From Streptomyces sp. H27-H5 (GTDB lineage: Bacteria > Actinomycetota > Actinomycetes > Streptomycetales > Streptomycetaceae), in NCBI RefSeq assembly GCF_026627505.1, contig NZ_JAPNLK010000092.1, positions 1 to 32,279 of the forward strand: 32,279 nt of DNA, read 5' to 3'. This document shows, piece by piece, positions 8,230-16,952 of this stretch (positions are counted from its first letter, which is position 1; each line of letters begins with the position of its first letter). Both the position numbers and the translations under genes were made by a program. Below the pieces are notes generated by a model. It saw only the letters and a list, made by a program, of their open reading frames with translations. It ran no database searches and was not told the DNA's origin.

Positions 8230-8763
8230 CTACGAACGGGCGTAGTCGGTCAGGATGCAGCCCTCGGCTGATCCCTTGTGCTGCGCGTAGCCGCTCGGGA
8301 TCTCGTAGCCCCCCTTGCAGACCAGGAGGAGCATCTTGGCGTTCATGAGTGCCTGGACGGTCGTGTCTCCCTCCGGCACGACTGCGAAGTTCTTGCCGAC
8401 CAGCGCCTCGTACTTCTTGCCGGCGTTGTTCGCGGCCTGGAACTTCGCCATGTCGGAGATCGCCAGCAGGGTGATCGTCTGGTGGGAGCCGTCGTCACAG
8501 ACCGCGCGCTCCTTGATGGCCCACGCCGGGTCGGCGGCTTCCTTCTCCAGCAGGCCCGATCCCTCATCGTCGGAAGGCCGGAGGTTATTGCACTGCGCGT
8601 GCTGGTTGACGAACTTCTCGATGGAAGCCATGTCGCCCGCCGCCGGCAGCCCGAGGTCGCCCGTTGATCCGCCGCCGCCGGCGTCCCCGTCCCCACCACA
8701 ACCGGTCAGGGAGGCGAGCGCTATGAGAGCGGCTCCGGCCATGAGGGTCCTGGACAAGCGCAT
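8230..8763 (-). CDS. Small lipoprotein of the secretion-like operon
   Basis: This is a 177-residue secreted lipoprotein. The leader MRLSRTLMAGAALIALAS ends in the lipobox LTGC (C22), followed by a Gly/Asp-rich linker to about residue 37. The mature part contains three more Cys and may be disulfide-bonded. ATG at 8763 is chosen over longer readings because AAGGAG lies at ideal spacing and the signal peptide begins there. It lies between the VirB4-like and VirB6-like genes. Lipoproteins in this position of type IV operons often form part of the outer face of the channel. No catalytic motif is seen and the family is unknown to me. Confidence 0.85.
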   Translation of the reverse strand: MRLSRTLMAGAALIALASLTGCGGDGDAGGGGSTGDLGLPAAGDMASIEKFVNQHAQCNNLRPSDDEGSGLLEKEAADPAWAIKERAVCDDGSHQTITLLAISDMAKFQAANNAGKKYEALVGKNFAVVPEGDTTVQALMNAKMLLLVCKGGYEIPSGYAQHKGSAEGCILTDYARS

Positions 8764-8813
8764 GGTGTCTCCTTCGGTACGGCTTGCGGAACGGGTCTCG
8801 GAGTTCTGTGGCG

Positions 8814-11777
8814 TCACGTCGTGGAGGCGGCGGCCGCGTCGCCCGCCTCCTGCATGAAGGTCCAGTCCCACACGCTGAGCGGCGGGTCGATGCCCTGCCG
8901 GGCCGGGCGGGTCGTGCCGTTGGTGTCCGTGGCGGCCAGGATCTCCTTGAAGACCAGGTCCACGGCGACCGTGCCGACCCGCTTGTCGACGTCTCGTTGC
9001 AGGCAGACACCGGTACGGAGCTCCTGGAGGGCCGAGACGACCTTGGCGTCGTTCTCGGGGCGGCCCAGCAGCGGCGCCACCAACGAGGCCTCCTGTGCGG
9101 ACTTCTGCTTGAACGCGAACACGGTGTGGATCTGGTTGGCGCCACCGCTGCGGGCCTCGGAGTCCTCGATCTGGACGAGGTCGATGGCCTGCTGGGTGAT
9201 CAGGACGGTGACCGCCAGGTACGAGCGGCCCTGCTTGAGGGCGCGCCGCATCAGGTCGCGGCCGCTCTCGGTCGCGGTGACGACGTACGCCTCGTCGACG
9301 AACAGCGCCTTGGGGCGCAGGCCGATCTCGCCCGTCACCGGGTTCTTCTCGTAGCCGACGTCGAGCATCTGGCTGCCGAGCTCCACGACGGCCATCAGCG
9401 CGGTCGCGGCCAGGCGCTCGGCCGGGTTCCAGTTGCGCGGGTCGGAGGAGGACGGCGACTGGAAACCGCGCAGGGTGATGACGGTGCGGCGCTTGCGCAT
9501 GGCGGACAGGGTCTGCGGGCGCTCGGCGAAGGCCAGTCGCGCGTACGGCAGCGTACGCAGCTCGGTGAGGAGCATCTGGGCGAGCTTGAGCTCCTTGACC
9601 GCTTCGCGGTCATTGGTGGACACCGCGTGGTCGTAGGCGTTCACGACCTCGTCGACGACCTGCCACAGCGTCGGCCGCGGCACCTGCTGCTCGGCCTCCC
9701 GGGCGGTCAGCCCCTGCTCGGTGGCCTGCCGCATCGCGGAGTTGTACCAGCCGACGACGGTGGCCATGCCCTCGATGACGGGCAGGCGCACGCGCTGGTA
9801 GTCCTCGTCGCCGAGGAACCCGCGGAGCATCGACTCGGCGAGCAGCCGGCCCGAGGGGACGTCACGGGCGACGACCCACGGGTCGAGCACGCCGGCCTGG
9901 CCCTTGAGGAGGTCGACGACCTCGGTCTCCGCCCAGAACTCCGGGTTGACCGGCTGGAAGCGACTGTGCTCCGTGCCGAGGAGGCCCGCATCGGCGTCGT
10001 GCGCGAACTCGGGGTCGTTCACCTGGGAGCCGAAGGCCAGGTAGTAGCAGAGCTGGGCGAAGTCGGTCTTGGGGTCGATGACCAGGCAGCGCACGCCCGA
10101 CTCCGACTCCTCGTAGAACTTCTGCAACGCGAGCGAGGACTTGCCGCCGCCGGACGCGCCGACGATGGCGAGGCCACCGCCGTCGTTGCGGGCCGGGCCC
10201 ACGTGCAGCGAGTAGTGGACGGGCATCTTGCCGGCCCAGCCGACGAGGTTGCCCACCCATCCGAGCTGCTTGCCCGACCGGTGCTCGGGGTTGTCGCCGA
10301 GTTCGGTGCCCGCGGTGGGCAGCCCGGCGCCGAGCTGCTCGACCTCCTGGAGGCGCAGGTACGGCGCGACGGGAAGCTTCGGCGCGTCGCCCGGCAGCTG
10401 GGACTGCAGGAGTCGCCACTGCTGGCGGGTCGGCCGCAGCAGGGTCACCTTCAGGTCCTGCTTGAACTGCATCTCCAGGATGCGGCGTCGCCGCTCCAGC
10501 TCGGTGAGGTCGGGCGCGGAGATGGTGAAGCGGATCTGCGCCTCCATGCCCGGCATCTTGTGCTCCTCGACGTCGTCGAGGAGGTGCTGGGCGCGCGTGA
10601 CCTGGTTGGCGAGCTGGGTGCCGGGAGAACGACCGGAGTTGGCCATGTCGTTCATCTCGTCGACCAGGTTGCCGCTGATCTTCTTCGCCCGGTCCTTGAA
10701 CTTCAGGTACGGGATGAGGGTGAACCGCATGTCGATCTCGACCGGGAAGTCGACGTGCTGCGACGCGTAGCGGGCCCAGGCGGTGGACTGCCGGAAGCGG
10801 GTCTCGGTCGGCCAACTGGCGGCCACCAGCGTCGTCGTGTAGCTGGTGTGCTGCTCGCCGGTGACCTCGTCGTACTGGTTCAGCACGATGTGCGTCTTGT
10901 GGTTCTCGCCGGAGAAGTCGACGACCAGGTCGAACTGGTCCGGTCCCCAGGAGCGCGAGCCGAGCACCGGCTCCGGCGGCACGGCCAGGTCGCCGTGGAG
11001 GGGCTTGCGGATGAGCCAGACGAGCTCCTCGCGGGTCAGCGGCACACCGTTCAGGCCTTCGAGGCTCTCGTGGACCTCGCGCGCGACCTGCGTCCACTGG
11101 GCCAACAGGCCCGGCGACAGGTACTCGTCGTAGACGCCGGTGGCGGTCGCGGTCGCCTTGTCGGCGGTGTCGCGCAGGGCAGCCGTCAGCCCCGGGTCCT
11201 CGACGGGATCGTCGCCGCCCGGCAGCACTCCGGTGCCGTTCGAGCCGCGCTTGAGCGAACCCAGCTTGACCAGCAGGATGTTGCGCTCGCGGGTTGCCCC
11301 GATGCGCTCCTGGTACTCCGCCTTGCGGAGGTTGTACGCCTTGTAGTTCTCGGTCGGGTCCCAGGCCACCGTGTTGAGCCGGTCGGCCCACTCCACGGCC
11401 GTGATCGGCCGGTACACCTTGCGGTAGTGGCACTCGACGTTGCGGTCGCCGCGGGCGAGGTTGAGCAGGCCGCGGGCGGGGCCCTCGGCCATCGCCTGGA
11501 GCTCGCCGGCGTTGAGGTACTCGTCGATGGAGGTGGGCAGCACGAGCCCGGTCCACACCGATTCGCCGTGGACGAAGACCATGTCGTCGGCGTACCGGTA
11601 GGGCAGCCGCATGTCTTCGCGGCGCTTGGACTGGCCCGGCTGTTTCCGGGAGCCGCCCGCGTTCCGCGTACCGCCGGAGCCCTGGCCTTCCCTGGCCTTC
11701 TTGGAGCCGGTGGAGGCGATGAGCATGGCGATCACGAAGAAGGCGACCGCCCCGCCCAGAAGGATCATCATGATCAT
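8814..11777 (-). CDS. VirB4-like secretion ATPase with N-terminal membrane anchor
   Basis: This 987-residue protein is the energising ATPase of the minus arm. The Walker A motif is GASGGGKSS (K546) and Walker B is ALFVDEA (D828, E829); between them VIDPKTDF and later TVLITQQ fit the VirB4/TraC class of FtsK-HerA ATPases. The N-terminal half should be the VirB4 docking domain. Unusually, the first 22 residues form a membrane segment followed by a basic, Gly/Ser-rich linker, so the protein may be membrane-anchored by itself; several Gram-positive homologues instead rely on a VirB3-like partner. That partner (TcpE-like) is encoded immediately upstream, with only 7 bases between. ATG at 11777 is favoured, but a second start exists at the third codon. 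Confidence 0.9.
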   Translation of the reverse strand: MIMMILLGGAVAFFVIAMLIASTGSKKAREGQGSGGTRNAGGSRKQPGQSKRREDMRLPYRYADDMVFVHGESVWTGLVLPTSIDEYLNAGELQAMAEGPARGLLNLARGDRNVECHYRKVYRPITAVEWADRLNTVAWDPTENYKAYNLRKAEYQERIGATRERNILLVKLGSLKRGSNGTGVLPGGDDPVEDPGLTAALRDTADKATATATGVYDEYLSPGLLAQWTQVAREVHESLEGLNGVPLTREELVWLIRKPLHGDLAVPPEPVLGSRSWGPDQFDLVVDFSGENHKTHIVLNQYDEVTGEQHTSYTTTLVAASWPTETRFRQSTAWARYASQHVDFPVEIDMRFTLIPYLKFKDRAKKISGNLVDEMNDMANSGRSPGTQLANQVTRAQHLLDDVEEHKMPGMEAQIRFTISAPDLTELERRRRILEMQFKQDLKVTLLRPTRQQWRLLQSQLPGDAPKLPVAPYLRLQEVEQLGAGLPTAGTELGDNPEHRSGKQLGWVGNLVGWAGKMPVHYSLHVGPARNDGGGLAIVGASGGGKSSLALQKFYEESESGVRCLVIDPKTDFAQLCYYLAFGSQVNDPEFAHDADAGLLGTEHSRFQPVNPEFWAETEVVDLLKGQAGVLDPWVVARDVPSGRLLAESMLRGFLGDEDYQRVRLPVIEGMATVVGWYNSAMRQATEQGLTAREAEQQVPRPTLWQVVDEVVNAYDHAVSTNDREAVKELKLAQMLLTELRTLPYARLAFAERPQTLSAMRKRRTVITLRGFQSPSSSDPRNWNPAERLAATALMAVVELGSQMLDVGYEKNPVTGEIGLRPKALFVDEAYVVTATESGRDLMRRALKQGRSYLAVTVLITQQAIDLVQIEDSEARSGGANQIHTVFAFKQKSAQEASLVAPLLGRPENDAKVVSALQELRTGVCLQRDVDKRVGTVAVDLVFKEILAATDTNGTTRPARQGIDPPLSVWDWTFMQEAGDAAAASTT

Positions 11778-11784
11778 GAGGGAT

Positions 11785-12333
11785 TCATCCTGCGGTCTCG
11801 GAGTGTGCGGATACGGGGTGGCTCGGGAACGGCTGCGCGGACCGCGCCTGGCCCGCGAACGAGGAACCGTGCCGCGCCGCCGCGGCCAGCGCCTCCTCGT
11901 ACTGGCGCTGCCAGCGCGGCGAACCCGGCTGCCAGAGGATCACCTGCCAGCGCATTTCCTCGGGCTCCCGGTCGGCGGCCATCCCCTGCAGCCGCTTGGG
12001 CTGGAACCAGAAGTCGGCCCAGACCACGACCTGTTGGCTGAGAGTGAGTGCGGAGGGCAGCGGCCGCCCCCACACGAAGTAGACGCCGACCGGCGGTCCG
12101 ATGTAGAGCACCGACGTCACCACCGAGATGCCCAGGAAGGGCAGGAAGGCGGAGAGCGAGAGCAGCGTCACCAGCCAGACGATGGCGAAGCCGAAGGCCG
12201 CACCCAGAGCGGGCAGCAGCAGACCGGGAAGCGGGATGTTGCCCCAGTTCCAGATGCGCTTGGGCCGGTTGAGCAGGTCCGTGTGGTCGTAGGCGACCAT
12301 CGGCTCGGGTGCGTCGGACGTGTTCTGCGCCAT
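11785..12333 (-). CDS. TcpE/VirB3-like membrane protein
   Basis: This 182-residue protein has a short hydrophilic start, a conserved-looking RPKRIWNWGNIPLP stretch, then two hydrophobic segments (about residues 34-60 and 64-86), and a cytoplasmic tail with a WADFWFQPKRLQ motif. This arrangement matches TcpE/PrgI-type proteins of Gram-positive conjugation systems, which correspond to VirB3 and recruit the VirB4 ATPase. ATG at 12333 follows GAGAGGGGGA. It is followed after 7 bases by the VirB4-like gene, exactly the order known from conjugative operons. Family assignment is from motif memory. Confidence 0.75.
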   Translation of the reverse strand: MAQNTSDAPEPMVAYDHTDLLNRPKRIWNWGNIPLPGLLLPALGAAFGFAIVWLVTLLSLSAFLPFLGISVVTSVLYIGPPVGVYFVWGRPLPSALTLSQQVVVWADFWFQPKRLQGMAADREPEEMRWQVILWQPGSPRWQRQYEEALAAAARHGSSFAGQARSAQPFPSHPVSAHSETAG

Positions 12334-12414
12334 CAGCCGGTCCCCCTCTCTGACGTGGTTGCGGGCCGCGGGTCACCGGTGCGGGCCGGAGGGATGTACC
12401 GGCCGCTCCCGGGC

Positions 12415-12684
12415 TCAGCTCTTGGCGCCGCCGCCGCCGATCTGGCTGCCGAGGTCGATGAGCAGGCCGGCGAGGCCGGTCGCGCCACCGATGATCAGAG
12501 CGGCCAGCGCGATCATGCCGAAGCCCTGGAAGGCCTCGCGCATGCCGTCGCCGCGCTTCATCGACAGCAGCATTCGGATACCGAGGATCAGCAGGGCGCA
12601 GATCGCCACGGTGGTGCCGATGCCCATGAGGATCTTCTGGATCTCGCCGAACATGCCGTTGAGGGTGGTGGCCGCCAGGTACAT
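12415..12684 (-). CDS. Small two-helix membrane protein, VirB2-like
   Basis: This 89-residue protein has hydrophobic segments at about residues 18-40 and 54-78 joined by a short basic-polar loop (MKRGDGMREAFQGFG) and ends in a Gly-rich GGGGAKS. Size, topology and place before VirB3- and VirB4-like genes fit VirB2/TrbC-type subunits, or the channel-forming small proteins of Gram-positive systems. There is no cleavable signal peptide. ATG at 12684 follows AAAGGAC. Whether it polymerises like a pilin cannot be read from sequence. Confidence 0.75.
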   Translation of the reverse strand: MYLAATTLNGMFGEIQKILMGIGTTVAICALLILGIRMLLSMKRGDGMREAFQGFGMIALAALIIGGATGLAGLLIDLGSQIGGGGAKS

Positions 12685-12747
12685 GGCGTTGTCCTTTCAC
12701 TGTGGTGCGTGGGAGGAGTGCGTGGGGGGTGCGTCGGGTGGGCGCGG

Positions 12748-14481
12748 TCAGGGTTTCTTGGGCGCGCCGGAAGCGGAGGGGGCGGGTGCGGTGGGCGCGG
12801 TGGGTGCGCCGCCGTCCCCGCCGGCCGGGGGGTTCTCCTCGGGTTCGGACGCGGCGGGCGGAGCCGTCGCACCGGCGTCCGCGCTGCCGCCCGTGGGATC
12901 GAGGACGCCACCGCGGATGTCCTTGATGAACCAGCCCTGGGCGGTGTTCACCATCGTCAGGCGGTAGGAGCGCTTCACGGTGGTGGTGGGGGCGGGAGTG
13001 CCCTTCGAGGCGGCCGTCACGCCGCCCCAGGTGACGGTCACCCGCGCCTGGACGGTCTGGCCCGGCCCGTAGGCGATGGTGGCGTTCGGTTCGGTGCCGG
13101 CCGGGGCCAGTGCCACGACCTCCTGGACCTCGGACGAGACCAGCGCACCGGCCAGGCCGGTGGTCGCCGACTGCGAGGCGTCGGTCGTCGTGAAGCGGGT
13201 CAGCCCGGTCGCGTCGGAGGCGGCCCAGGCCTTGAAGAAGCCGGGCAGGACCTGCGCCTTGAGCTGGTCGGAGAGCGTCTGGTCGACGGTCTCGTCGTCC
13301 TGCTTCACCACCGGCACGCTGCCGCGCGAAGCGAGCGGCATCTCACCGACGTCGCCCGCGATGCGCAGCCCGGAACCGGTGGCCGGGTCCTTCACGTACA
13401 CCGGCACGGACAGGGAGGTGACACGGCCGGTCGACAACTTGACCTGGATGCCCAGGTAGCGGCCGTTGGCCCCGTACTCGGGAAGTTCCTCGATGGTCCC
13501 GTCCCACTTGGCCTGCCGGACGCTCTGGGTGCCCTGGCCGGTGATGCCGCAGTCGCGGTCCACGCCCGAGGACGTGTAGCGGGTCAGGGCGTCGCGGCGC
13601 TTGTCGGCGTTCTGCGGCGAGTACGTCATGCAGAGCGTGACGTACTCCTCCGCGAAGGTCGCGGCGGCCTGCGTCGGGAACTCCGTCAGCCGGTACCGGG
13701 CCACCTCCTTGTCGTTCAGGTCGGCGCTCTGCACCGCGACGGACGACTTGCCGATGACCAGGCCGGCGACGCCGCAGGAACCCAGCGCGAAGGCACATGT
13801 GGTGATCAACAGTGCGGCGCGGACCGCCACATGTGTACGACGGCCCTGTGCGGGCAGCCGACCACCGGGACGCGGAACGTCGAATCCCGCGTCGGCGGCG
13901 GTGCGGGCGGGGGCCTCGGATCGCGACGTGGCGGAAGCGGTGGTGGCCGGGGCGCCGGAAGCGGAGGACGTGGAGGCGGACCGGGCCGGCTCGGACGGGG
14001 CGGTGGTGCTGCCGCGCCCCTGCTTGCGCCCCTCGCGCTCCGCCTTCTTCTGCTCGTACGCCGCCTTGCGCACAGCCTTCTTGGCGTCCTGCTCGGCCTT
14101 GCGGCGGTCCTTCTTCGACTCGCCCGCGGGCTGGTCCGCGCGCGGCGGCAGGACCGGGACGGCCGCCTCGCCGGGCGGGACGTTGCCGGGCCGGACGGTG
14201 CGCACCCAGGCAGCGGCCACCTGCGCGCGGGCGGCGTCCGAGGACTGCTGCTGCGACGCATGGGTGTTGTCCGGGTAGCCGTAGGCAGCGGGCGCCTGCT
14301 GCGGGGACTGCGGAGCTTGCTGTCCCTGCTGTCCCTGCTGTCCCTGCTGGGGAGGGGCCTGGTGTCCCTGGGCCTGCGGCGGGTGCTGTGCTCCGGCGGG
14401 CCCTACGGGGCCGAAGTGCCCTCGCTGCCCGGAAGGCTGGGCCCCGTCGACCCCGCCAGCAGAGCTGTTGTGGTCCGTCAT
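12748..14481 (-). CDS. TcpC/VirB8-like membrane protein with long disordered N-terminus
   Basis: This 577-residue protein begins the minus arm. Residues 1-110 are Gln/Gly/Pro-rich, 117-150 form a highly charged Lys/Glu/Ala helix, and a single membrane segment lies at about 220-243. The extracellular part holds two successive domains of the NTF2-like type seen in TcpC/VirB8 (EEYVTLCMTY in the first; FFKAWAASDA and RSYRLTMVNTAQGWFIKDI in the second), then a Pro/Ala/Ser-rich tail. TcpC proteins form the trans-envelope scaffold of Gram-positive conjugation channels. ATG at 14481 follows GGGAGAGA; a longer reading to 14592 lacks a start signal. The upstream region carries phased CTTTCC repeats. 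The long cytoplasmic N-terminus is unusual for the family and could bind substrates or the ATPases. Confidence 0.75.
   Translation of the reverse strand: MTDHNSSAGGVDGAQPSGQRGHFGPVGPAGAQHPPQAQGHQAPPQQGQQGQQGQQAPQSPQQAPAAYGYPDNTHASQQQSSDAARAQVAAAWVRTVRPGNVPPGEAAVPVLPPRADQPAGESKKDRRKAEQDAKKAVRKAAYEQKKAEREGRKQGRGSTTAPSEPARSASTSSASGAPATTASATSRSEAPARTAADAGFDVPRPGGRLPAQGRRTHVAVRAALLITTCAFALGSCGVAGLVIGKSSVAVQSADLNDKEVARYRLTEFPTQAAATFAEEYVTLCMTYSPQNADKRRDALTRYTSSGVDRDCGITGQGTQSVRQAKWDGTIEELPEYGANGRYLGIQVKLSTGRVTSLSVPVYVKDPATGSGLRIAGDVGEMPLASRGSVPVVKQDDETVDQTLSDQLKAQVLPGFFKAWAASDATGLTRFTTTDASQSATTGLAGALVSSEVQEVVALAPAGTEPNATIAYGPGQTVQARVTVTWGGVTAASKGTPAPTTTVKRSYRLTMVNTAQGWFIKDIRGGVLDPTGGSADAGATAPPAASEPEENPPAGGDGGAPTAPTAPAPSASGAPKKP
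14320..14346. repeat. 9-bp tandem repeat inside the tcpC-like gene
   Basis: CTGTCCCTG is present three times in a row, encoding repeated Gln-Gln-Gly in the disordered N-terminus of the VirB8-like protein. A fourth unit is degenerate. In-frame triplet-multiple repeats can change copy number without breaking the gene. Confidence 0.8.
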
Positions 14482-14611
14482 CGAGTCCGTCTCTCCCACG
14501 CGTGTGATCCCCATCCGCCGGCCGACCGGGTGGCGGGCCCCCTGGTGAGGCCAGGTGCGGAACGGCAGTGTGGCAAATGAAGCCGACAACACCTCCCCCC
14601 ATTTCCCCGTC

Positions 14612-14649
14612 GGGAAAGAGTGAGGAAAGCCGGGGAAAGAGTGGGGAAT
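14612..14649 (-). promoter_or_regulatory. Helically phased CTTTCC repeats upstream of the tcpC-like gene
   Basis: On the plus strand GGAAAG occurs at 14613, 14624 and 14634, and GGAAT at 14645, that is 11, 10 and 11 bases apart, one per helical turn. Read toward the minus-strand gene they are CTTTCC boxes, the same orientation as the similar cluster upstream of 19297. An inverted copy, ATTTCCCC, lies at 14601-14608. The block is about 130 bases upstream of the minus-strand start and about 120 bases upstream of the plus-strand start at 14769, so it may serve both. An operator for a multimeric regulator is the simplest reading. Confidence 0.55.
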
Positions 14650-14768
14650 CCTCGGATGGGAGTCCCGGGACCCCGGAACGAGCCGGGTCGCCCGGCGCTC
14701 CGCCAGAATGAGCGGTCGTGCCCGGGCGACAGGCGCCGAGGCGTCCCCGACCCTACGAAGGACGAGAG

Positions 14769-15203
14769 TTGAGCGACCAGTACGCCCTCCCCCAGGCGCC
14801 CGCCGACGCGGCGCCCGCCCCCGCGACCGAGGCCCGGAACGCCTGGATCGAAGGCTACGAACCCGGCAACCCCTGGCAGTCGAAGCTCTGCCTGAGCACC
14901 CCGCACGGCACCGTCTCGTACCCCCTCACCCCGCACACGATGCCCGAGCTGCTGGAGGGCTTGGTCCTGGTGGCCCAGGCCCAGCAGGGGACGGCCGGGA
15001 TGCCGGAGCCCGACGAGGACGCCGCGGCCGGCGGCCCGGACGACGGCCCCTCCCAGGCATCGAGCCTCCACGACGGCCGCGCCGCCCGCATGACGGGCTG
15101 GACGGTGGTACACGACCTGTGGGAACAGGGCGACGCGAGGGTCCGCTTCATCATGGGGGCGGTGGTGGTGGGACTGCTGCTCCTCGGGATCATCCTGTCC
15201 TGA
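14769..15203 (+). CDS. Small tail-anchored membrane protein
   Basis: This protein of 144 residues (from TTG at 14769, with GAAGGA 9 bases upstream) would have 161 residues from GTG at 14718, which lacks a clear binding site. The N-terminal part is hydrophilic with an ARNAWIEGYEPGNPWQSK stretch and a Pro-Thr segment TPHTMPELLEGL. The middle is acidic and disordered. The C-terminus is one membrane helix (MGAVVVGLLLLGIILS) ending at the stop, so it should be a tail-anchored protein facing the cytoplasm. It is the first gene of the plus arm, 48 bases before the first A-B pair. I do not recognise the family. Confidence 0.7.
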   Translation: MSDQYALPQAPADAAPAPATEARNAWIEGYEPGNPWQSKLCLSTPHGTVSYPLTPHTMPELLEGLVLVAQAQQGTAGMPEPDEDAAAGGPDDGPSQASSLHDGRAARMTGWTVVHDLWEQGDARVRFIMGAVVVGLLLLGIILS

Positions 15204-15251
15204 CCACATGCCACGATGCCCCCACGTATTCAGAGCGAGGAGCTTGAGACG

Positions 15252-15875
15252 ATGCTGACGGAGACATCGGGCCGCACGGCCCGGGACCTTGCCGCCGAGT
15301 TGGACGGCCTGCGCGGCGTGGACTGGGCGTCCGTGTGGGCGGGTCCGCCGCAGGGCGGGTCCCCGGAGTTCCGCGAGTGGTGTGGACGCCACGGCTGGGA
15401 CCCGCAGACGGTCGAGCGCAACCTGGTGGTGCGCACCCGCGGTGGGGGCAGGTGGACGTTCGAAGCGGGTGGCAACTGGGATCCTGTCAGGCGACTGACC
15501 CACTGGGCGTGGCACCTCAAGGCCGATGGCGCGTCCGAGAACCCCGGTCTCCTGGCCCGCGCGGCCGAAGAGTGGCCGGAGTTCGTCAGGGCAGCCGAGG
15601 ACGTGCTGGGTTCGGCGGTCTGGAACGGCCCTTGGGACGCTCCGGACTTCCCGGAGCCGCCGGAGCCGGGATTCTGGGGGGACCGTGCACACCGTCTGGA
15701 GACCCGCACCCCCTACCGGCTGGCGTACTGGAAGCCGGTGGGTGACCACCCCGGGCAGGCCTTCATCGTGCTGGTGCAGTCGGTGTCGTTCGCAGCGTGG
15801 ACCACGGACACTCCCGGCGGCTCACGGATCCGGCTGACCGTGAACGCCCCTGAAGGGTCACGGAGGAGCCTGTGA
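15252..15875 (+). CDS. Family A, copy 3: Trp-rich partner of family B
   Basis: This 207-residue acidic soluble protein has the family blocks VDWASVWAGPP (residues 23-33), WCGRHGWDP (43-51), VLGSAVWNGPWD (118-129) and PYRLAYW (154-160). ATG at 15252 follows GAGGAG and marks the point where homology with copy 4 begins. By hand count 50 of its first 60 residues equal those of copy 4, so the two arose by recent duplication. It overlaps the following family B gene by GTGA. Aromatic residues dominate the conserved positions, suggesting a binding surface rather than an active site. I infer a dedicated partner, such as immunity or adaptor, for the B protein encoded next. Confidence 0.8.
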   Translation: MLTETSGRTARDLAAELDGLRGVDWASVWAGPPQGGSPEFREWCGRHGWDPQTVERNLVVRTRGGGRWTFEAGGNWDPVRRLTHWAWHLKADGASENPGLLARAAEEWPEFVRAAEDVLGSAVWNGPWDAPDFPEPPEPGFWGDRAHRLETRTPYRLAYWKPVGDHPGQAFIVLVQSVSFAAWTTDTPGGSRIRLTVNAPEGSRRSL

Positions 15876-16891
15876 GACCCGAGGCTCCACCCACCCCGGA
15901 AGAGGTGGCCAGGGCGATCGCCTTCGAGCAGGAGCACGCAGAGTCGGAGCCCGCCGACGAGTCCGCCGGACGTCGGCTGGCGGTCCGCCTCTACGAGGAC
16001 TGCCTGTCGGCTCAACCGGAGCAGGACGGGCCGGAGCAGGACGGGCCGGACCTGATGGGATTCATCAAGCACATATCGGAGCAGGGATCCGTCACCAATG
16101 AGGACCGGGGACCCGATCGGGCCTTCTGGTCCTTCAAATCCCAGCCCGAAGGGGCGGACAGGGCAATACCGCACCGATTTCTGGCGCGGGCCTACGGAGA
16201 GTCGCGCGGTCTCCAGGTGTTGGAGGACACTCCTGCCGGGAACCGGCTCAACGGCTACTTCCTCGGCAACGAATTCGTGGTGGACGCCCTCGCCCAGCAC
16301 TTCGACTTCGAGCCCGAGGAACTGGACGCCGCCCACGGTGCCGCCTGGGACACCCTCTCCGACCGGTATGCCGAGGCGGCCGAGGGCCTGGTGATCACGT
16401 TCGCCGCCGACATCACCGAGGACTCGGTGCTCGGCAAGACCGAGATGCCGAAGCTGCTCGGCGGTTCCAACGTCGGCAAGGACCGGATCAGGTTCGCGGT
16501 CCCGATGCCCCGGCACGAGCACCTGCCCCCGGAAATCGATGCGTTCATCGCGAACGACCCCGTCCGCTGCCAGCTCCTCATGGGTGACTACGACCCCGCG
16601 AAGTCCCCCGAGGAGTTCGCCATGAAGCTGGACGCCATCGACGTCCCCGAGGACCAGCGAGAGGCGCACCAGCACGCGGTGGAACGGCTGTCGACCGCCA
16701 CCAGCTACGAGGAGCTGAACCCGGCGACCCCCGACACGAAGCGGTCGCGGGTGCGCACCAATTCCTTCCTGCCCGGCGTGAACGTCGGCCACAGCATCGT
16801 TCCCGCGTCCCGCAGAGGCCCCACCAGCCACGGGGCGATCGAGCCGGCCGCGCCGCACATCGCGCCCAAGCCCGCCGGCATCGAACACTGA
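15872..16891 (+). CDS. Family B, copy 2: CD38/ADP-ribosyl-cyclase-like protein
   Basis: This 339-residue soluble protein shows the ADP-ribosyl cyclase/NAD glycohydrolase signature in order: FWS (W86), VLEDT (E118, D119), AAWDTLSDRYAEAAEG (W159, S163) and SVLGKTE (S185, E191). The last two blocks align with CD38 WKTVSRRFAEAAC and STFGSVE without gaps inside the blocks, including the Gly and the catalytic Glu. CD38's disulfide Cys are absent and there is no signal peptide, so it folds in the cytosol. Residues 50-60 include a tandem EQDGP repeat. The C-terminus is disordered, with SFLPGV and ending APKPAGIEH, shared with copy 3. It begins with GTG overlapping the family A stop. Predicted reaction: cleavage of NAD to nicotinamide plus ADP-ribose or cyclic ADP-ribose; inferred from motifs. 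Confidence 0.75.
   Translation: MRPEAPPTPEEVARAIAFEQEHAESEPADESAGRRLAVRLYEDCLSAQPEQDGPEQDGPDLMGFIKHISEQGSVTNEDRGPDRAFWSFKSQPEGADRAIPHRFLARAYGESRGLQVLEDTPAGNRLNGYFLGNEFVVDALAQHFDFEPEELDAAHGAAWDTLSDRYAEAAEGLVITFAADITEDSVLGKTEMPKLLGGSNVGKDRIRFAVPMPRHEHLPPEIDAFIANDPVRCQLLMGDYDPAKSPEEFAMKLDAIDVPEDQREAHQHAVERLSTATSYEELNPATPDTKRSRVRTNSFLPGVNVGHSIVPASRRGPTSHGAIEPAAPHIAPKPAGIEH
16019..16048 (+). repeat. 15-bp perfect tandem duplication in family B copy 2
   Basis: GAGCAGGACGGGCCG occurs twice in a row, giving a repeated EQDGP in the linker before the catalytic-type domain. It keeps the frame. Family B copy 3 lacks it at the same place. Confidence 0.85.
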
Positions 16892-16900
16892 TTCATCCCG

Positions 16901-16918
16901 GTCCGCCACGATGCGGAC
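16901..16918. repeat. Short hairpin between the two A-B pairs
   Basis: GTCCGC at 16901-16906 pairs with GCGGAC at 16913-16918 around CACGAT. It lies 10 bases past the stop of family B copy 2 and 35 bases before the next family A start. It may attenuate transcription or stabilise the mRNA between the pairs; it is too short and lacks a T-run for a firm terminator call. Confidence 0.35.
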
Positions 16919-16952
16919 ACGCCCCCATGTAGCGAGCAAGGAGTCGAGCAGG

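Noticed and set aside
4910..14580. Very long open frames on the plus strand opposite the minus-arm operon
   Set aside because: They mirror the codon bias of the real minus-strand genes, have Arg/Gly/Val-rich random composition and no start signals. They are shadows.
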